A DNA stretch of 64,000 bases from Mycolicibacterium sp. CBMA 234 (GCF_009729415.1 NZ_MPKW01000005.1:62001-126000), one strand, 5' to 3'; shown: positions 35,693 to 45,731, numbered from the stretch's first letter. Made by a program: numbers and translations. The notes: a model not told the origin generated them from the letters alone.

Positions 35693-37141
35693 ATGGACGC
35701 ACTGGATGTATCGAGGTGGCAGTTCGGGATCACCACCGTCTATCACTTCATCCTGGTTCCGCTGACCATCGGCCTCGCGCCGCTGCTGGCCATCATGCAG
35801 ACCATCTGGGTGGTAACCGGCAACACGGCCTGGTACCGGCTGACCAAGTTCTTCGGGAAGCTGTTCCTGATCAACTTCGCCCTCGGGGTGGCCACCGGCA
35901 TCGTGCAGGAATTCCAGTTCGGCATGAACTGGAGTGAGTACTCACGATTCGTCGGCGATGTGTTCGGTGCGCCCCTGGCGCTGGAGGGCCTGGCCGCCTT
36001 CTTCTTCGAATCCACGTTCATCGGCCTGTGGATCTTCGGCTGGACCAAGCTGCCGCGACTGGTGCACCTGGCATGTATCTGGATCGTCGCGTTCGGAGTG
36101 AACGCGTCGGCGTTCTTCATCATCTCGGCCAACTCGTTCATGCAGCATCCCGTTGGCGCACACTACAATCCGGAAACCGGCCGGGCAGAGCTCACCAGCA
36201 TCTGGGAGCTGCTCACCAACAACACCGGCATTGCGGCGTTCACCCACACGGTCGGCGGCGCGATCCTGACGGCGTCGACCTTTGTCGCGGCGATCAGCGC
36301 CTGGTGGATGGTGCGCAGCGGCAACACTGAAGAGTCGCGCACCATGTTCCGCCCGGCCGCCATGCTCGGCTGTTCCATCGCACTAGTGGCTGCCGCCAGC
36401 CTCGGTTTGACCGGCGACATTCAAGGCAAGCTGATGTTCGTCCAGCAGCCCATGAAGATGGCGTCGGCAGAATCGTTGTGCCACACCGAAACCGACCCGG
36501 ACTTCTCGGTGCTGACCATTGGTACCCACAACAACTGCGACAGCGTCACGCACGTCCTCGAGGTGCCGTACGTGCTGCCGTTCCTGGCCGAGAGCAAGTT
36601 CACTGGTGTCCGCCTCGAGGGCGTACAAGACCTGCAGCACGAGTACCAGGCCAAGTACGGGCCCGGCGACTACCGTCCCAACCTGTTCGTCACCTACTGG
36701 TCCTTCCGCATGATGATCGGATTGCTCGCCTTCCCAGGCCTTTTCGCACTCACCGTGCTGTGGTTGACCCGCAGGGGCCGCATCCCAACCCAACGTTGGC
36801 TGAGCTACTTCGCGCTGGTGACGCTGCCCATGCCATTCCTGGCCAACAGCGCCGGCTGGGTCTTCACCGAGATGGGCCGGCAACCCTGGGTGGTGGCGAA
36901 CAACCCAACAGGCGACCCCAACCTGCACCTGACCATCCGGCAGGGCGTGTCGGCCCACGGCGCGGGCACGGTGTGGATCTCGCTGATCACCTTCACCGCA
37001 CTGTATGCAGCGCTGGCCGTTGTCTGGTTCTGGCTGCTGCGCCGCTACACGCTCGAAGGCCCGCTGGAGCACGATTCCGAACCGGCGCCACCGACACCGC
37101 CCGGTAGCGACGACGTCGCCCCACTGTCGTTCGCGTACTAG
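35693..37141 (+). CDS. cydA: cytochrome bd ubiquinol/menaquinol oxidase subunit I
   Basis: 482 residues, nine-helix subunit. Haem b595 ligand His in TTVYHFILVPLTIGLAPLL, haem b558 His and Met in later helices, and the quinol-binding Q-loop (short form). Conserved GMNWSEYSRFVGDVFGAPLALEGLAAFFFESTFIGLW is present. It oxidises menaquinol and reduces O2 with high affinity without pumping protons; in mycobacteria it supports growth in low oxygen or when the bcc-aa3 branch is inhibited. An AGGAG site precedes ATG 35693. First gene of cydABDC. Confidence 0.97.
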   Translation: MDALDVSRWQFGITTVYHFILVPLTIGLAPLLAIMQTIWVVTGNTAWYRLTKFFGKLFLINFALGVATGIVQEFQFGMNWSEYSRFVGDVFGAPLALEGLAAFFFESTFIGLWIFGWTKLPRLVHLACIWIVAFGVNASAFFIISANSFMQHPVGAHYNPETGRAELTSIWELLTNNTGIAAFTHTVGGAILTASTFVAAISAWWMVRSGNTEESRTMFRPAAMLGCSIALVAAASLGLTGDIQGKLMFVQQPMKMASAESLCHTETDPDFSVLTIGTHNNCDSVTHVLEVPYVLPFLAESKFTGVRLEGVQDLQHEYQAKYGPGDYRPNLFVTYWSFRMMIGLLAFPGLFALTVLWLTRRGRIPTQRWLSYFALVTLPMPFLANSAGWVFTEMGRQPWVVANNPTGDPNLHLTIRQGVSAHGAGTVWISLITFTALYAALAVVWFWLLRRYTLEGPLEHDSEPAPPTPPGSDDVAPLSFAY

Positions 37142-37153
37142 GAAGGGGCAGCC

Positions 37154-38209
37154 ATGACACTGCAACACCTGTGGTTCATCATCCTGGCCGCGCTGTTCCT
37201 GGGCTTCTTCGTCCTGGAGGGGTTCGACTTCGGCGTCGGCATGCTGATGCACTTCTTCGGCCGCACCGACAGCGCCGTTCAAGGCGACCCGGAGCAGCAC
37301 CGCCGCGCCGCCCTCAACACCATCGGGCCGATCTGGGACGGCAACGAGGTGTGGATCATCACCGCGGGCGCGGCGATGTTCGCCGCCTTCCCTGGCATGT
37401 ACGCGACGCTGTTCTCGGGCTTGTACCTGCCGCTGCTGGCCATCCTGATCGGCATGATCGTGCGGGTCTGCGCCATCGAATGGCGCGGCAAGATCGACGA
37501 CCCGCAGTGGCGCCGGTGGGCCGACATCGGCATCGCCCTGGGCTCCTGGCTACCGGCCGTGCTGTGGGGCGTGGCCTTCGCTTCCATCCTGCGCGGCCTG
37601 CCCGTCGACGCCCATCACCAGATTCAGTTGTCTGCGGGCGACGTGCTCAACCCGTACTCCCTGCTCGGCGGCATCGCCACAGCCAGCCTGTTCGCATTCC
37701 ACGGCGCCGTGTTCGTCACGCTGAAAACCGAAGGGTCCGTGCATGACGACGCGCGCCGCTTCGCCACCAAACTGAGTGTTCCGGTGACCGTGATCGTGGC
37801 AGGTTTCGGCATCTGGACGCAGATCGCCTACGGCAATGACGTCACCTGGATCGCGTTGGGAATCGCTGTAGTGGCGCAACTTTCGGCGGTCCGACTGGTG
37901 TGGACCCGCCGCGCCGACGGGTGGGCGTTCGCGGCGACCGCCGTGGTCGTCGCCGCCGTGGTCGCACTGCTGTTCAGCTGCCTGTACCCGAACCTGATTC
38001 CGTCGACCCTCAACCCGGCGTGGAGCCTGACCATCCACAACGCCTCGTCGTCGCCGTACACCCTGAAGGTGATGAGCTGGGCCGCGCTGCTGCTCACCCC
38101 GTTGGTGATGGGCTACCAGGGATGGACCTATTGGGTGTTCCGGCAACGGATTTCCGCCGAGCACATCCCCGCCTCCATCGGCTTGTCCCGAAACGGCCAA
38201 GCACACTGA
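37154..38209 (+). CDS. cydB: cytochrome bd oxidase subunit II
   Basis: 351 residues, polytopic. The family N-terminus is LEGFDFGVGMLMHFFGRTD and the conserved loop is NTIGPIWDGNEVWIITAGAAMFAAFPGMYATLFSG. It pairs with CydA in the oxidase. It starts 12 bp after the cydA stop with GAAGGGG in front of the ATG. Confidence 0.97.
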   Translation: MTLQHLWFIILAALFLGFFVLEGFDFGVGMLMHFFGRTDSAVQGDPEQHRRAALNTIGPIWDGNEVWIITAGAAMFAAFPGMYATLFSGLYLPLLAILIGMIVRVCAIEWRGKIDDPQWRRWADIGIALGSWLPAVLWGVAFASILRGLPVDAHHQIQLSAGDVLNPYSLLGGIATASLFAFHGAVFVTLKTEGSVHDDARRFATKLSVPVTVIVAGFGIWTQIAYGNDVTWIALGIAVVAQLSAVRLVWTRRADGWAFAATAVVVAAVVALLFSCLYPNLIPSTLNPAWSLTIHNASSSPYTLKVMSWAALLLTPLVMGYQGWTYWVFRQRISAEHIPASIGLSRNGQAH

Positions 38210-38232
38210 GCCGATCGTCGACCAATCCCCGG

Positions 38233-39852
38233 ATGACCGCCGGTCTGCGGCGCCACCTCACTGCCACGGTCGGCTCCGGGGTCGTCATCACCGGCACGGC
38301 CCTCGCCGCGGCTGTGCTGACCGCGCGGGTGGTGGCCGGGATTATCACCACAGCGGCGCCGTTGTCGCATTGGGTACCGGAACTTGTTGTGCTCGCAGGA
38401 CTCTGGACGCTGCGCGCCGCCGCACAGTGGTGGCAGGCGCGGTTGAGCCAGCACGGCGCCACCGCGATGATCGCCGAGCTCGACGCCCAGGTGCTGACGG
38501 CCGTGACCGCGCTGTCACCGCAGCGCCGCCAGGCGGTGCACGACGAGGCCGCGATCCTGCTCACCCGCGGCCTGGACGGACTACGGCCGTATTTCACCCG
38601 GTACCTGCCGGCGGTGGTCATGTCGGCTCTGCTGACCCCGGCTGCCGTCATCGTGATCGCTTGGTACGACCTGAAATCCGCTGCGGTCGTTCTCATCGCA
38701 CTGCCGCTTGTCCCGCTGTTCATGGTGCTTATCGGCCTGATGACCACCGAGCGTTCTGCGGCCGCGCTGGCCGCCATGGCGACCCTGCAATCGCGATTGC
38801 TGGACCTCATCGCCGGTATTCCGACGCTGCGCGCCCTGAACCGCGCCGAAGGCGCCGCGCCCCGCATCACCGAACTGTCTGACGCACACCGGCATTCGGC
38901 CATGGCGACACTGCGGATCGCCTTCCTGTCCGCGTTGGTCCTCGAATTGCTGGCGACCCTCGGGGTGGCGCTGGTCGCCGTCGGCGTCGGCCTGCGGCTG
39001 GTGAGCGGCGGGGTCACCCTGCCGGTCGCACTCACGGTGCTGCTACTGGCGCCCGAGGTGTTCTGGCCACTGCGCCGGGTCGGCGTCGAATTTCATGCGG
39101 CGCAGGACGGCAAGGTCGCCTTCGCGCAGGCCAATCAGCTGCTGGACAGCACCGCGCAGCCGGCCTCCGGCACCGCGCAGATCACGTCGGCCCCGACCAT
39201 CGAGCTGGCCCAGGTCAGCATCGGCGGCCGGGACGGCCCGGCGCCCCACAACCTGACGCTGCGCGCCACACCCGGCCGCGTGACCGTCCTGACCGGACCC
39301 AACGGCAGCGGGAAAAGCACTGCGCTGCAAGCGATCCTGGGGTTGACGGCGCCCGACTCGGGCCAGGTGCGGATCAGCGACGGCCAGCGCCGGGTCGACG
39401 TCGCAGCGTTGGACCGGCAGCACTGGTGGCAGCAGATCGGCTGGCTGCCGCAGCGACCGGTGCTCATTCCCGGCACCGTGAGGGACAACCTGGAACTGCT
39501 CGGCGCCCTCCCCGATCTCGACGGCGCTTGCCGCGCAGCAGGTTTCGACGAGGTGCTGGCCACCCTGCCCGCAGGATTGGACACGATGCTGGGCCGCGGC
39601 GGCTCCGGGCTGTCGCTGGGCCAGCGGCAGCGACTGGCATTGGCCCGGGTGCTGGGCCGCCCCTCCCCGGTGCTGCTGCTCGACGAGCCGACGTCGCATC
39701 TGGACGCGGAGCTGGAAAGCCGGGTCCTGCAGGCGATCCGGGGCTGCGCGGAGGCCGGCGCCACCGTCCTGGTGGTCGGTCACCGCGACGCGGTACTGGC
39801 AATCGGCGACGAGATTGTGCGCATCGGGGGTGACGTCCATGTCCACCGTTAG
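38233..39852 (+). CDS. cydD: ABC exporter subunit for cytochrome bd assembly
   Basis: 539 residues: six membrane helices and a C-terminal ATPase. Walker A GPNGSGKST, signature SLGQRQRLALARVL and Walker B LLLDEPTSHLD are present. CydDC exports glutathione/cysteine-type thiols or moves haem in E. coli and is needed to mature the bd oxidase. ATG 38233 lies 23 bp after the cydB stop. The frame is open further upstream inside cydB but that part is not protein-like. Overlaps cydC by 14 bp. Confidence 0.93.
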   Translation: MTAGLRRHLTATVGSGVVITGTALAAAVLTARVVAGIITTAAPLSHWVPELVVLAGLWTLRAAAQWWQARLSQHGATAMIAELDAQVLTAVTALSPQRRQAVHDEAAILLTRGLDGLRPYFTRYLPAVVMSALLTPAAVIVIAWYDLKSAAVVLIALPLVPLFMVLIGLMTTERSAAALAAMATLQSRLLDLIAGIPTLRALNRAEGAAPRITELSDAHRHSAMATLRIAFLSALVLELLATLGVALVAVGVGLRLVSGGVTLPVALTVLLLAPEVFWPLRRVGVEFHAAQDGKVAFAQANQLLDSTAQPASGTAQITSAPTIELAQVSIGGRDGPAPHNLTLRATPGRVTVLTGPNGSGKSTALQAILGLTAPDSGQVRISDGQRRVDVAALDRQHWWQQIGWLPQRPVLIPGTVRDNLELLGALPDLDGACRAAGFDEVLATLPAGLDTMLGRGGSGLSLGQRQRLALARVLGRPSPVLLLDEPTSHLDAELESRVLQAIRGCAEAGATVLVVGHRDAVLAIGDEIVRIGGDVHVHR

Positions 39853-41404
39853 CGTCGCGCTCGGCTTGCTTCGTCCCCGCCTGGCCCGCCTTGCGTTGGC
39901 CGTCCTGCTGGGGTCCGCGGCCCTCGGCAGCGCGCTGGCCCTGGCCGCGGTATCGGCCTGGTTGATCACCCGGGCCTGGGAACGGCCCCCGATCTTGGAG
40001 TTGTCCGTCGCGGTCGTGGCCGTCCGACTGTTCGGCATCTCCCGTGGCGTGCTGGGCTATTGCGAGCGCCTGGCGTCACACGACGTGGCATTGCGGGCAG
40101 CCGGCCGCGCCCGCAGTGAGCTCTACCGTCGCCTGTGCAGCGCGCCATCGGCGACCGTGCTGCGGCTGAGCAGCGGCGAACTCGTCTCCCGCGCAGGCTC
40201 ATCCGTCGACGACCTGGCCGACACCCTGGTGCGCTCAGTGCTGCCCATCGCCGTCGCGACGGTGCTGTCGACGGCGGCGGTGCTCGTCGTCGCCGTCATC
40301 TCCCCCGCCGCCGCGCTGGCCCTGGCGGTCGGTCTGCTGGCCGCGGGGGTATGGGCGCCGTGGCAGGCTGCGCGCGCCGCGGCGGCCACCGAACACCTTG
40401 CGGCAAACCATCATTCGGACCGTGATGCCGCCGTCATGCTGGCGCTGGACCACGCCGCTGAACTTGCCGTCGCCGGCCGCCTGACCGACGTCATCACCCG
40501 CGCATCCGACGACCACCGCCGCTGGGGCGACGCCGCCGACCGTGCCGCCCGACCCGCCGCGCTGGCCGCAGCAGTCCCGATCCTGGCTACCGGCGCCAGT
40601 GCCATTGCCGCCGTGTTCGCCGCGGTTGCGCTGAGACCGACCGTCGCCCCCACCACGTTGGCGGTGCTGATGCTGCTGCCGCTGTCCGCGTTCGAAGCGA
40701 CCGCGGCGCTGCCGGCCGCGGCGGTTCAGCTGACCCGGGCCCGGATCGCCATTGGGCGGCTGACCGGAATGCTGGCCGACGACCCTGCCGACCGCCTCCC
40801 GGCCTCCGTCCCACCATTACGACTGGCCGCTGGTGACCGGGTGGCGGTGCTGGGAGCCAGCGGCCGCGGCAAGACCACGCTGCTGCTGTCCACCGCGCGG
40901 GGATACCGCGAAACCGATTCACCCGCAGGATTTTTCGCCGAGGACGCGCACCTGTTCGACACCACGCTGCGGGACAATCTGCTGGTAGCCCGCGGCGACT
41001 CCACCGATGACGAACTCACCGAGACCCTGCAGCACGTGGGCCTCGGACCGTGGTTGGCCAGCCTGCCGTCTGGGCTGTCCACCCTGCTCGACGGCGGTGC
41101 CGCCGCGGTATCGGCCGGACAGCGGCGGCGCCTGTTGCTCGCCCGCGCGCTGCTGACCGACTTCCCCGTCATCCTCCTCGACGAACCGACCGAACATCTC
41201 GACGCGGCCGACAGCGACCGGCTGCTGGGCGAGGTGCTCACGCCGGGTGGGTTGTTCGGCGCCGAGCGCACCGTCGTGGTGGCCACCCATCACCTGCCGG
41301 CGCACCTGAACTGCACCGTGCTCGACCTGGATGCCGCTGCCCGCGACGCTCCGGCTGTCCGTGCCGACAGTGCCAGTGACGACGGGTACCCTGCGGAATC
41401 ATGA
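39839..41404 (+). CDS. cydC: ABC exporter subunit for cytochrome bd assembly
   Basis: 521 residues, partner of CydD. An N-terminal membrane domain (ALAAVSAWLITRAWERPP, SRAGSSVDDLADTLVRSVLP) is followed by a compact ATPase domain: Walker A GASGRGKTT, signature VSAGQRRRLLLARALL and Walker B ILLDEPTEHLD. The stretch between Walker A and the Q-loop is unusually short (about 25 residues), so this nucleotide-binding domain is trimmed. ATG 39839 inside the end of cydD gives the family start MSTVSVALGLL. Confidence 0.92.
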   Translation: MSTVSVALGLLRPRLARLALAVLLGSAALGSALALAAVSAWLITRAWERPPILELSVAVVAVRLFGISRGVLGYCERLASHDVALRAAGRARSELYRRLCSAPSATVLRLSSGELVSRAGSSVDDLADTLVRSVLPIAVATVLSTAAVLVVAVISPAAALALAVGLLAAGVWAPWQAARAAAATEHLAANHHSDRDAAVMLALDHAAELAVAGRLTDVITRASDDHRRWGDAADRAARPAALAAAVPILATGASAIAAVFAAVALRPTVAPTTLAVLMLLPLSAFEATAALPAAAVQLTRARIAIGRLTGMLADDPADRLPASVPPLRLAAGDRVAVLGASGRGKTTLLLSTARGYRETDSPAGFFAEDAHLFDTTLRDNLLVARGDSTDDELTETLQHVGLGPWLASLPSGLSTLLDGGAAAVSAGQRRRLLLARALLTDFPVILLDEPTEHLDAADSDRLLGEVLTPGGLFGAERTVVVATHHLPAHLNCTVLDLDAAARDAPAVRADSASDDGYPAES

Positions 41405-41856
41405 GCATGTACCCCGGTGCCGGCTATCCCGCGCCACCACCGCCGCCGTACGCCAATCAGGGCTACGGACCGTATACGCCGGCTCCGCGCAATGGCGTCG
41501 GGACTGCCGCGTTGGTGCTGGGCATCGTGGGACTGCTGGCGTCGTGGTCGGTCATCGGTGGGCTGCTGTTCGGGTTGGCTGCCATCGCGTGCGGCATCGT
41601 CGGCCGCGGCCGGGTCAAACAGGGCCTCGCCAATAACGGCGTGGTGGCCGGGGCCGGCATCGTGCTGGGCGCGCTCGCGACGGTGCTGGCCGTGGTGTTC
41701 ATCTTCGTCGTGATCGGCTTCTACCAGCAGGTCGGGTTCAGCGACTACACCGACTGCATGACGCGCGCCGGGCAGGACTCGAAAGCGCAGGACACGTGTG
41801 TGCAGCAGTTCCGATCCCGCATCGAGCAGGAATTCGGCGTCAAGATCGAGCAGTGA
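41401..41856 (+). CDS. DUF4190 small membrane protein
   Basis: 151 residues. A Pro/Tyr-rich N-terminus (YPGAGYPAPPPPPYANQGYGPY), two membrane helices with the DUF4190 pattern (AALVLGIVGLLASW..GLAAIACGIVGRGRVKQG) and a short outer domain with a Cys pair (TDCMTRAG, DTCVQQF) that could form a disulfide. It is coupled to cydC by an ATGA overlap, so it is probably co-transcribed with the oxidase genes. Function unknown. Confidence 0.85.
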   Translation: MSMYPGAGYPAPPPPPYANQGYGPYTPAPRNGVGTAALVLGIVGLLASWSVIGGLLFGLAAIACGIVGRGRVKQGLANNGVVAGAGIVLGALATVLAVVFIFVVIGFYQQVGFSDYTDCMTRAGQDSKAQDTCVQQFRSRIEQEFGVKIEQ

Positions 41857-41871
41857 CGCCCTCGAAAAGCG

Positions 41872-42732
41872 TTACGCCGGAAAGTGTTTGACGATGCCCT
41901 CTTGGGTCACCGTGGCCAGCACCTGACCGGAGCGATCGAAGAAGTGGCCGGTGGCCAGGCCCCGCGAGTCCGCGGCCACCGGCGACGTCGTCGAATACAG
42001 CACCCACTCGTCGAACTTGATGGGCCGGTGGAACCACACGGTGTGGTTCATGGAGACCGCGAAAATCCGGTCGTGTCCCCACGACAGGCCGTGTGTGGTG
42101 ATGATCGAGTCCAGCAGCGTGGTGTCCGATGAGTACACCAGCGCTGCGGCATGCAGCACTTGGTCGTCGGGCATGGCGCCCATGGTCTTGAGCCACACGC
42201 GGTTGTAGTCGAGCTTGCCGCCCTTGTCCCGCATCACCCAAGCGGGATCGTTCGTATAACGCCACTCGATGGGCTTGAGGGCTTCCACGAACAGCGGAAC
42301 GGTCTCCTCGTAACCCTTGAGCAGAGCGTCAATCGTCGGCAGCGACAACGGATCCGGCACCGTGGGCGCCGCGACAGCGTGCTCCAGGCTCCGGCCACCG
42401 GCCAGGTGCGACACCAGGGCCGTCGCCAGCAGCACGTCCCCCTGCATGACGTCGACGCGGCGGTTGGCGAAGCGCCGCTCGTCGCGCAGCCGGACCACCT
42501 TGAACTCGAGATCGCGCTCCGGGTCGCCACCGGCGATGAAGTGCGTCGACAGCGCCGTCGGCGGCAGCTTCGGCGATACCGTCCGACTGGCGGCCACGAA
42601 AGCCTGCGCCATCATCTGGCCGCCGAACGTCCGGATCGGGTTCCGGCTCGGGTGACCACCGGTGAAGGTGTCGTCGTCGACCTGGGTGACGTCGAGAATC
42701 TTGAGCAGTTCCTCGAAATCCGCTGTCGTCAC
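41872..42732 (-). CDS. tesB: acyl-CoA thioesterase II
   Basis: 286 residues, double hotdog fold of TesB. Motifs FGGQMMAQAFVAASRTV, STHFIAGGDPERDLEFKVVRLRDERRFANRRVDVMQGD, and the C-terminal half with SMNHTVWFHRPIKFDEW contain the catalytic Asp/Thr/Gln set. It hydrolyses medium- to long-chain acyl-CoA. Orthologue position of Rv1618. It lies 44 bp after pykA on the same strand and is probably co-transcribed with it. Confidence 0.93.
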   Translation of the reverse strand: MTTADFEELLKILDVTQVDDDTFTGGHPSRNPIRTFGGQMMAQAFVAASRTVSPKLPPTALSTHFIAGGDPERDLEFKVVRLRDERRFANRRVDVMQGDVLLATALVSHLAGGRSLEHAVAAPTVPDPLSLPTIDALLKGYEETVPLFVEALKPIEWRYTNDPAWVMRDKGGKLDYNRVWLKTMGAMPDDQVLHAAALVYSSDTTLLDSIITTHGLSWGHDRIFAVSMNHTVWFHRPIKFDEWVLYSTTSPVAADSRGLATGHFFDRSGQVLATVTQEGIVKHFPA

Positions 42733-42776
42733 GCGTCTCGTTTTCCCGTCGCTTCGCTCGCCTCTAGCACCCCAAG

Positions 42777-44195
42777 CTAGTGGTCTTCCTCCCCGATCCG
42801 GTGCACGTGGATCAGGTTGGTCGAGCCTACTGTGCCCGGAGGCGCACCCGCGACGATGACCACCAGGTCGCCGCGCTTGTAGCGATCCAGCGCGAGCAGC
42901 GCCTTGTCGACCGCGTGGATCATGCCGTCGGTGCTTTCCATCTTCGGGACGATGAACGTCTCGGTACCCCAGGTCAGTGCAAGCTGGCTACGTACCTCCG
43001 GCAGATCGGTGAAGGCCAGCAGCGGCAGCGGCGTGTGCAGGCGGGACAGCCGGCGCACCGTGTCTCCCGACTGGGTGAAGGCGACCAACGCCTTGGCATC
43101 CAGCCGCTCCCCGATGTCGCGGGCCGCGTAGGAGATGACGCCACGCTTGGTGCGGGGCACGTGGGTCAGCGGCGGGGCGTCCGTGGAGTTGGACTCGACA
43201 GCTTTCACGATGCGCGCCATTGTCCGGACGGCCTCGAGTGCGTGCTTGCCGACAGACGTCTCACCCGAGAGCATGACGGCGTCGGCGCCGTCGAGGATGG
43301 CGTTCGCGACGTCCGAGGCCTCGGCCCGGGTGGGCCGGGAGTTCTCGATCATCGACTCCAGCATCTGGGTGGCGACGATGACGGGCTTCGCGTTCTCGCG
43401 GGCCATCTGGATGGCGCGCTTCTGCACGATCGGTACTTCTTCTAGAGGCAGTTCGACACCGAGGTCACCACGGGCGACCATGACCGCGTCGAAGGCCAGC
43501 ACGATGGCCTCGAGGTTGGCGACGGCTTCGGGCTTCTCCAGCTTGGCGATCACCGGCACCCGGCGCCCCACCGCGTCCATCACCTCGTGCACCAGTTCGA
43601 TGTCGGCCGGCGACCGGACGAAGGACAACGCCACCAGGTCGACGCCGAGCTTCAGCGCGAACTTCAGGTCGTCAATGTCCTTCTCGGACATTGCCGGAAC
43701 GGACACGTTCATCCCTGGCAGGGACAGGCCCTTGTTGTTGCTGACCGGCCCGCCCTCGGTGACGGTGCAGACCACGTCATTGCCGTCGATCTTGTCGACG
43801 ACGAGACCGACCTTGCCATCGTCGACCAGCAGCCGGTCGCCGGCGACGGCGTCTTCGGCCAGCTGCTTGTAGGTGGTCGACACCCGATCGTGCGTCCCCT
43901 CGCAGTCCTCGACGGTGATGCGCACGGTGTCGCCCGTGCGCCATTCGGTGGGGCCGTCGGCAAAGCGGCCGAGGCGGATCTTGGGGCCCTGGAGGTCGGC
44001 CAGCACACCGACCGCGCGACCGGCGGCGTCGGACGCCGCCCGCACGCGCTTGTAGGCCAACTCATGATCGGCATGGGCGCCATGGCTGAAGTTCAGCCGC
44101 GCAACATCCATACCCGCTTCCACCAGGGCCCTTATGGTCTCATCGGTGGACGTAGCCGGGCCGAGAGTACAGACAATTTTTCCGCGCCGATTCAC
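42777..44195 (-). CDS. pyk: pyruvate kinase
   Basis: 472 residues, single pyruvate kinase of the genus. Substrate- and metal-binding motifs: [24 protein letters not shown], catalytic [10 protein letters not shown], the Mg site [16 protein letters not shown] and K+ site residues. The C-terminal allosteric domain is present ([12 protein letters not shown]). It makes pyruvate and ATP from PEP. GTG 44195 gives the start VNRRGKI, close to tuberculosis PykA; TATGCT ends 7 nt before it (leaderless). An upstream ATG at 44207 would place the -10 box at its own start and is rejected. Confidence 0.97.
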   Translation of the reverse strand: MNRRGKIVCTLGPATSTDETIRALVEAGMDVARLNFSHGAHADHELAYKRVRAASDAAGRAVGVLADLQGPKIRLGRFADGPTEWRTGDTVRITVEDCEGTHDRVSTTYKQLAEDAVAGDRLLVDDGKVGLVVDKIDGNDVVCTVTEGGPVSNNKGLSLPGMNVSVPAMSEKDIDDLKFALKLGVDLVALSFVRSPADIELVHEVMDAVGRRVPVIAKLEKPEAVANLEAIVLAFDAVMVARGDLGVELPLEEVPIVQKRAIQMARENAKPVIVATQMLESMIENSRPTRAEASDVANAILDGADAVMLSGETSVGKHALEAVRTMARIVKAVESNSTDAPPLTHVPRTKRGVISYAARDIGERLDAKALVAFTQSGDTVRRLSRLHTPLPLLAFTDLPEVRSQLALTWGTETFIVPKMESTDGMIHAVDKALLALDRYKRGDLVVIVAGAPPGTVGSTNLIHVHRIGEEDH

Positions 44196-44285
44196 GTGAA
44201 TGAGCATAGTTGATCGATTCAGAAGAGGTGCGTCGGGAGCACTCCTGACGCCCAAACATCAGTCGAACGGGGCGTTGATACGCCG

Positions 44286-44678
44286 TTAGATCACCGTCGG
44301 AACCAACGGGAACCCCGGCAGATTGCGAACCACCGTCCACCCCACCATGGCCACCAGTGCTGTCACCAGCGGCGGCACCACCGACCACCGGCGACGCCGG
44401 CACACAACCAGCCAGACCACCAACAACGGCAGCCCGACCAGGGCGAAAACGTTGTCGACCACGGCGGCCGACAGATCACCGTGCAGCACGTCATGAGTCA
44501 TCCGCAGCCCACCGCACAGCGGGCAGTTCCACCCAGTCAGCGCCTTGAACGGGCAAGGGGGAAAGCCGAAGCCGGGACGGTGCGGGTCAGCCAGGCCGAT
44601 GTAGGCCAGCGCACCTGCCGCCGCGGCCGCAGTGCCAGCCATCGCAGCCACGCGCCCCACCCTGCCCTCTGACGTCAT
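44286..44678 (-). CDS. DUF2752 membrane protein (Rv1616-like)
   Basis: 130 residues, three hydrophobic segments. The DUF2752 motif is clear: FPPCPFKALTGWNCPLCGGLRMTHDVLHGD, with the CPxCG pair. The function of the family is unknown. ATG 44678 starts a typical N-terminus; the frame upstream of it is not protein-like. Between pyk and lgt, as in M. tuberculosis. Confidence 0.85.
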   Translation of the reverse strand: MTSEGRVGRVAAMAGTAAAAAGALAYIGLADPHRPGFGFPPCPFKALTGWNCPLCGGLRMTHDVLHGDLSAAVVDNVFALVGLPLLVVWLVVCRRRRWSVVPPLVTALVAMVGWTVVRNLPGFPLVPTVI

Positions 44679-44699
44679 GAGTCCATGATGCCCGGCGGT

Positions 44700-45015
44700 C
44701 GCGGATTTACGCCGTTCGGCTGATGCCGAACATCCCCTCGGCAATGGTTTCACCGGCGCGCAGGACATGCTCCCGCACGGAATTGCCGAAGAAACTGCGC
44801 TATCCCACGTAGCCGGAGTCCCGGCGTCGCTGATGCGAGAGATTGTGCTCAATGGCACGCCAAATGAGGTCGTCGAGCAGGCAGCGCAATGGCGCGACTG
44901 CGGGGTCCGCTACCTGGTGCTGGCCAACATCAGTTTCATGCAACGCAGCCTGCGGAAAGGCATGGTGTCGGTTCAGCCGTTCAGCAAGATCACCCGGGAG
45001 CTCAAGAAGTTCTAA
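44700..45015 (+). pseudogene. C-terminal remnant of an F420-dependent LLM oxidoreductase
   Basis: From about 44720 the frame reads EHPLGNGFTGAQDMLPHG and then REIVLNGTPNEVVEQAAQWRDCGVRYLVLANISFMQRSLRKGMVS to a stop at 45015. This is the C-terminus of luciferase-like, F420-dependent oxidoreductases (the mycobacterial reductase group that includes phthiodiolone ketoreductase-like proteins). The roughly 280 preceding residues are missing. A terminator still follows, so this is the tail of a deleted gene. Confidence 0.7.
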
Positions 45016-45022
45016 CGGCGCA

Positions 45023-45055
45023 CGAACGTCGGTGACCCCTCGACACCGACGTTCG
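45023..45055 (+). terminator. hairpin after the oxidoreductase remnant
   Basis: CGAACGTCGGTG (45023-45034) pairs perfectly with 45044-45055 around a 9-nt loop, 7 bp after the stop. No T tract follows. Confidence 0.65.
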
Positions 45056-45113
45056 CCGCCAACCAACGACAATATTGCCGTATTGTAACGGCTCCGGCAA
45101 ACCTAGCGGAAGC

Positions 45114-45731
45114 TTAAGGACGCAACTGACCGTGACGGATCAGCGCGTTTACCGAGTCCTCCCAGCGGGTCAACTGGGCGTCGGAAGTGAACGTCGCGGG
45201 CAGGTGCCGGTCCAGGTGCCGGCGCAGGATGATCGCTCCCAACGTCAAGACCAACGGATTCAACCCGGCCCACACCGGATCGAGGCCGTCCGCCGCGTCC
45301 CCGTTGTCGACCATGCGCTGCCACCGCTCGATGCGGCCATGCGCCATCGCGTCGAATATCGCTGTGCCACTGGGGCTTTCAGAAGCCACCGCGCGACCCA
45401 GATAGTCCATGACCACCAGGTGGTCGGTCAGCAGCTCATGCACCGCCCGGCCGATCGCAGCGACCGAATCCGGACCCCGGCTCTCCAGCGCAGCAATCAT
45501 GGTGGCGGTGATGAGTTTCAGGGCGGCATCGTCGACGGCTTTGATCAAGCCGTCCTTGGTGCCGAAATGGTGCTGCACCAACCCGACTGACACACCGGCA
45601 CTGTCGGCCACCATCTGTAACGTCGCATCGGACGTACCCCGCTGCGCGAACACGTTCAGCGCCGCATTAAGGATGCGGTCTTGCCGAGACTGCTGCTGCA
45701 CTCCGTCGGCTTTCTCATCCACAGGGGACAT
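45114..45731 (-). CDS. TetR family transcriptional regulator
   Basis: 205 residues. N-terminal HTH (RILNAALNVFAQRGTSDATLQMVADSAGVSVGLVQHHFGTKDGLIKAVDD) and an all-helical ligand domain. The neighbouring remnant and lgt give no clue to its target; the lost oxidoreductase may have been the regulated gene (inference). Confidence 0.9.
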   Translation of the reverse strand: MSPVDEKADGVQQQSRQDRILNAALNVFAQRGTSDATLQMVADSAGVSVGLVQHHFGTKDGLIKAVDDAALKLITATMIAALESRGPDSVAAIGRAVHELLTDHLVVMDYLGRAVASESPSGTAIFDAMAHGRIERWQRMVDNGDAADGLDPVWAGLNPLVLTLGAIILRRHLDRHLPATFTSDAQLTRWEDSVNALIRHGQLRP

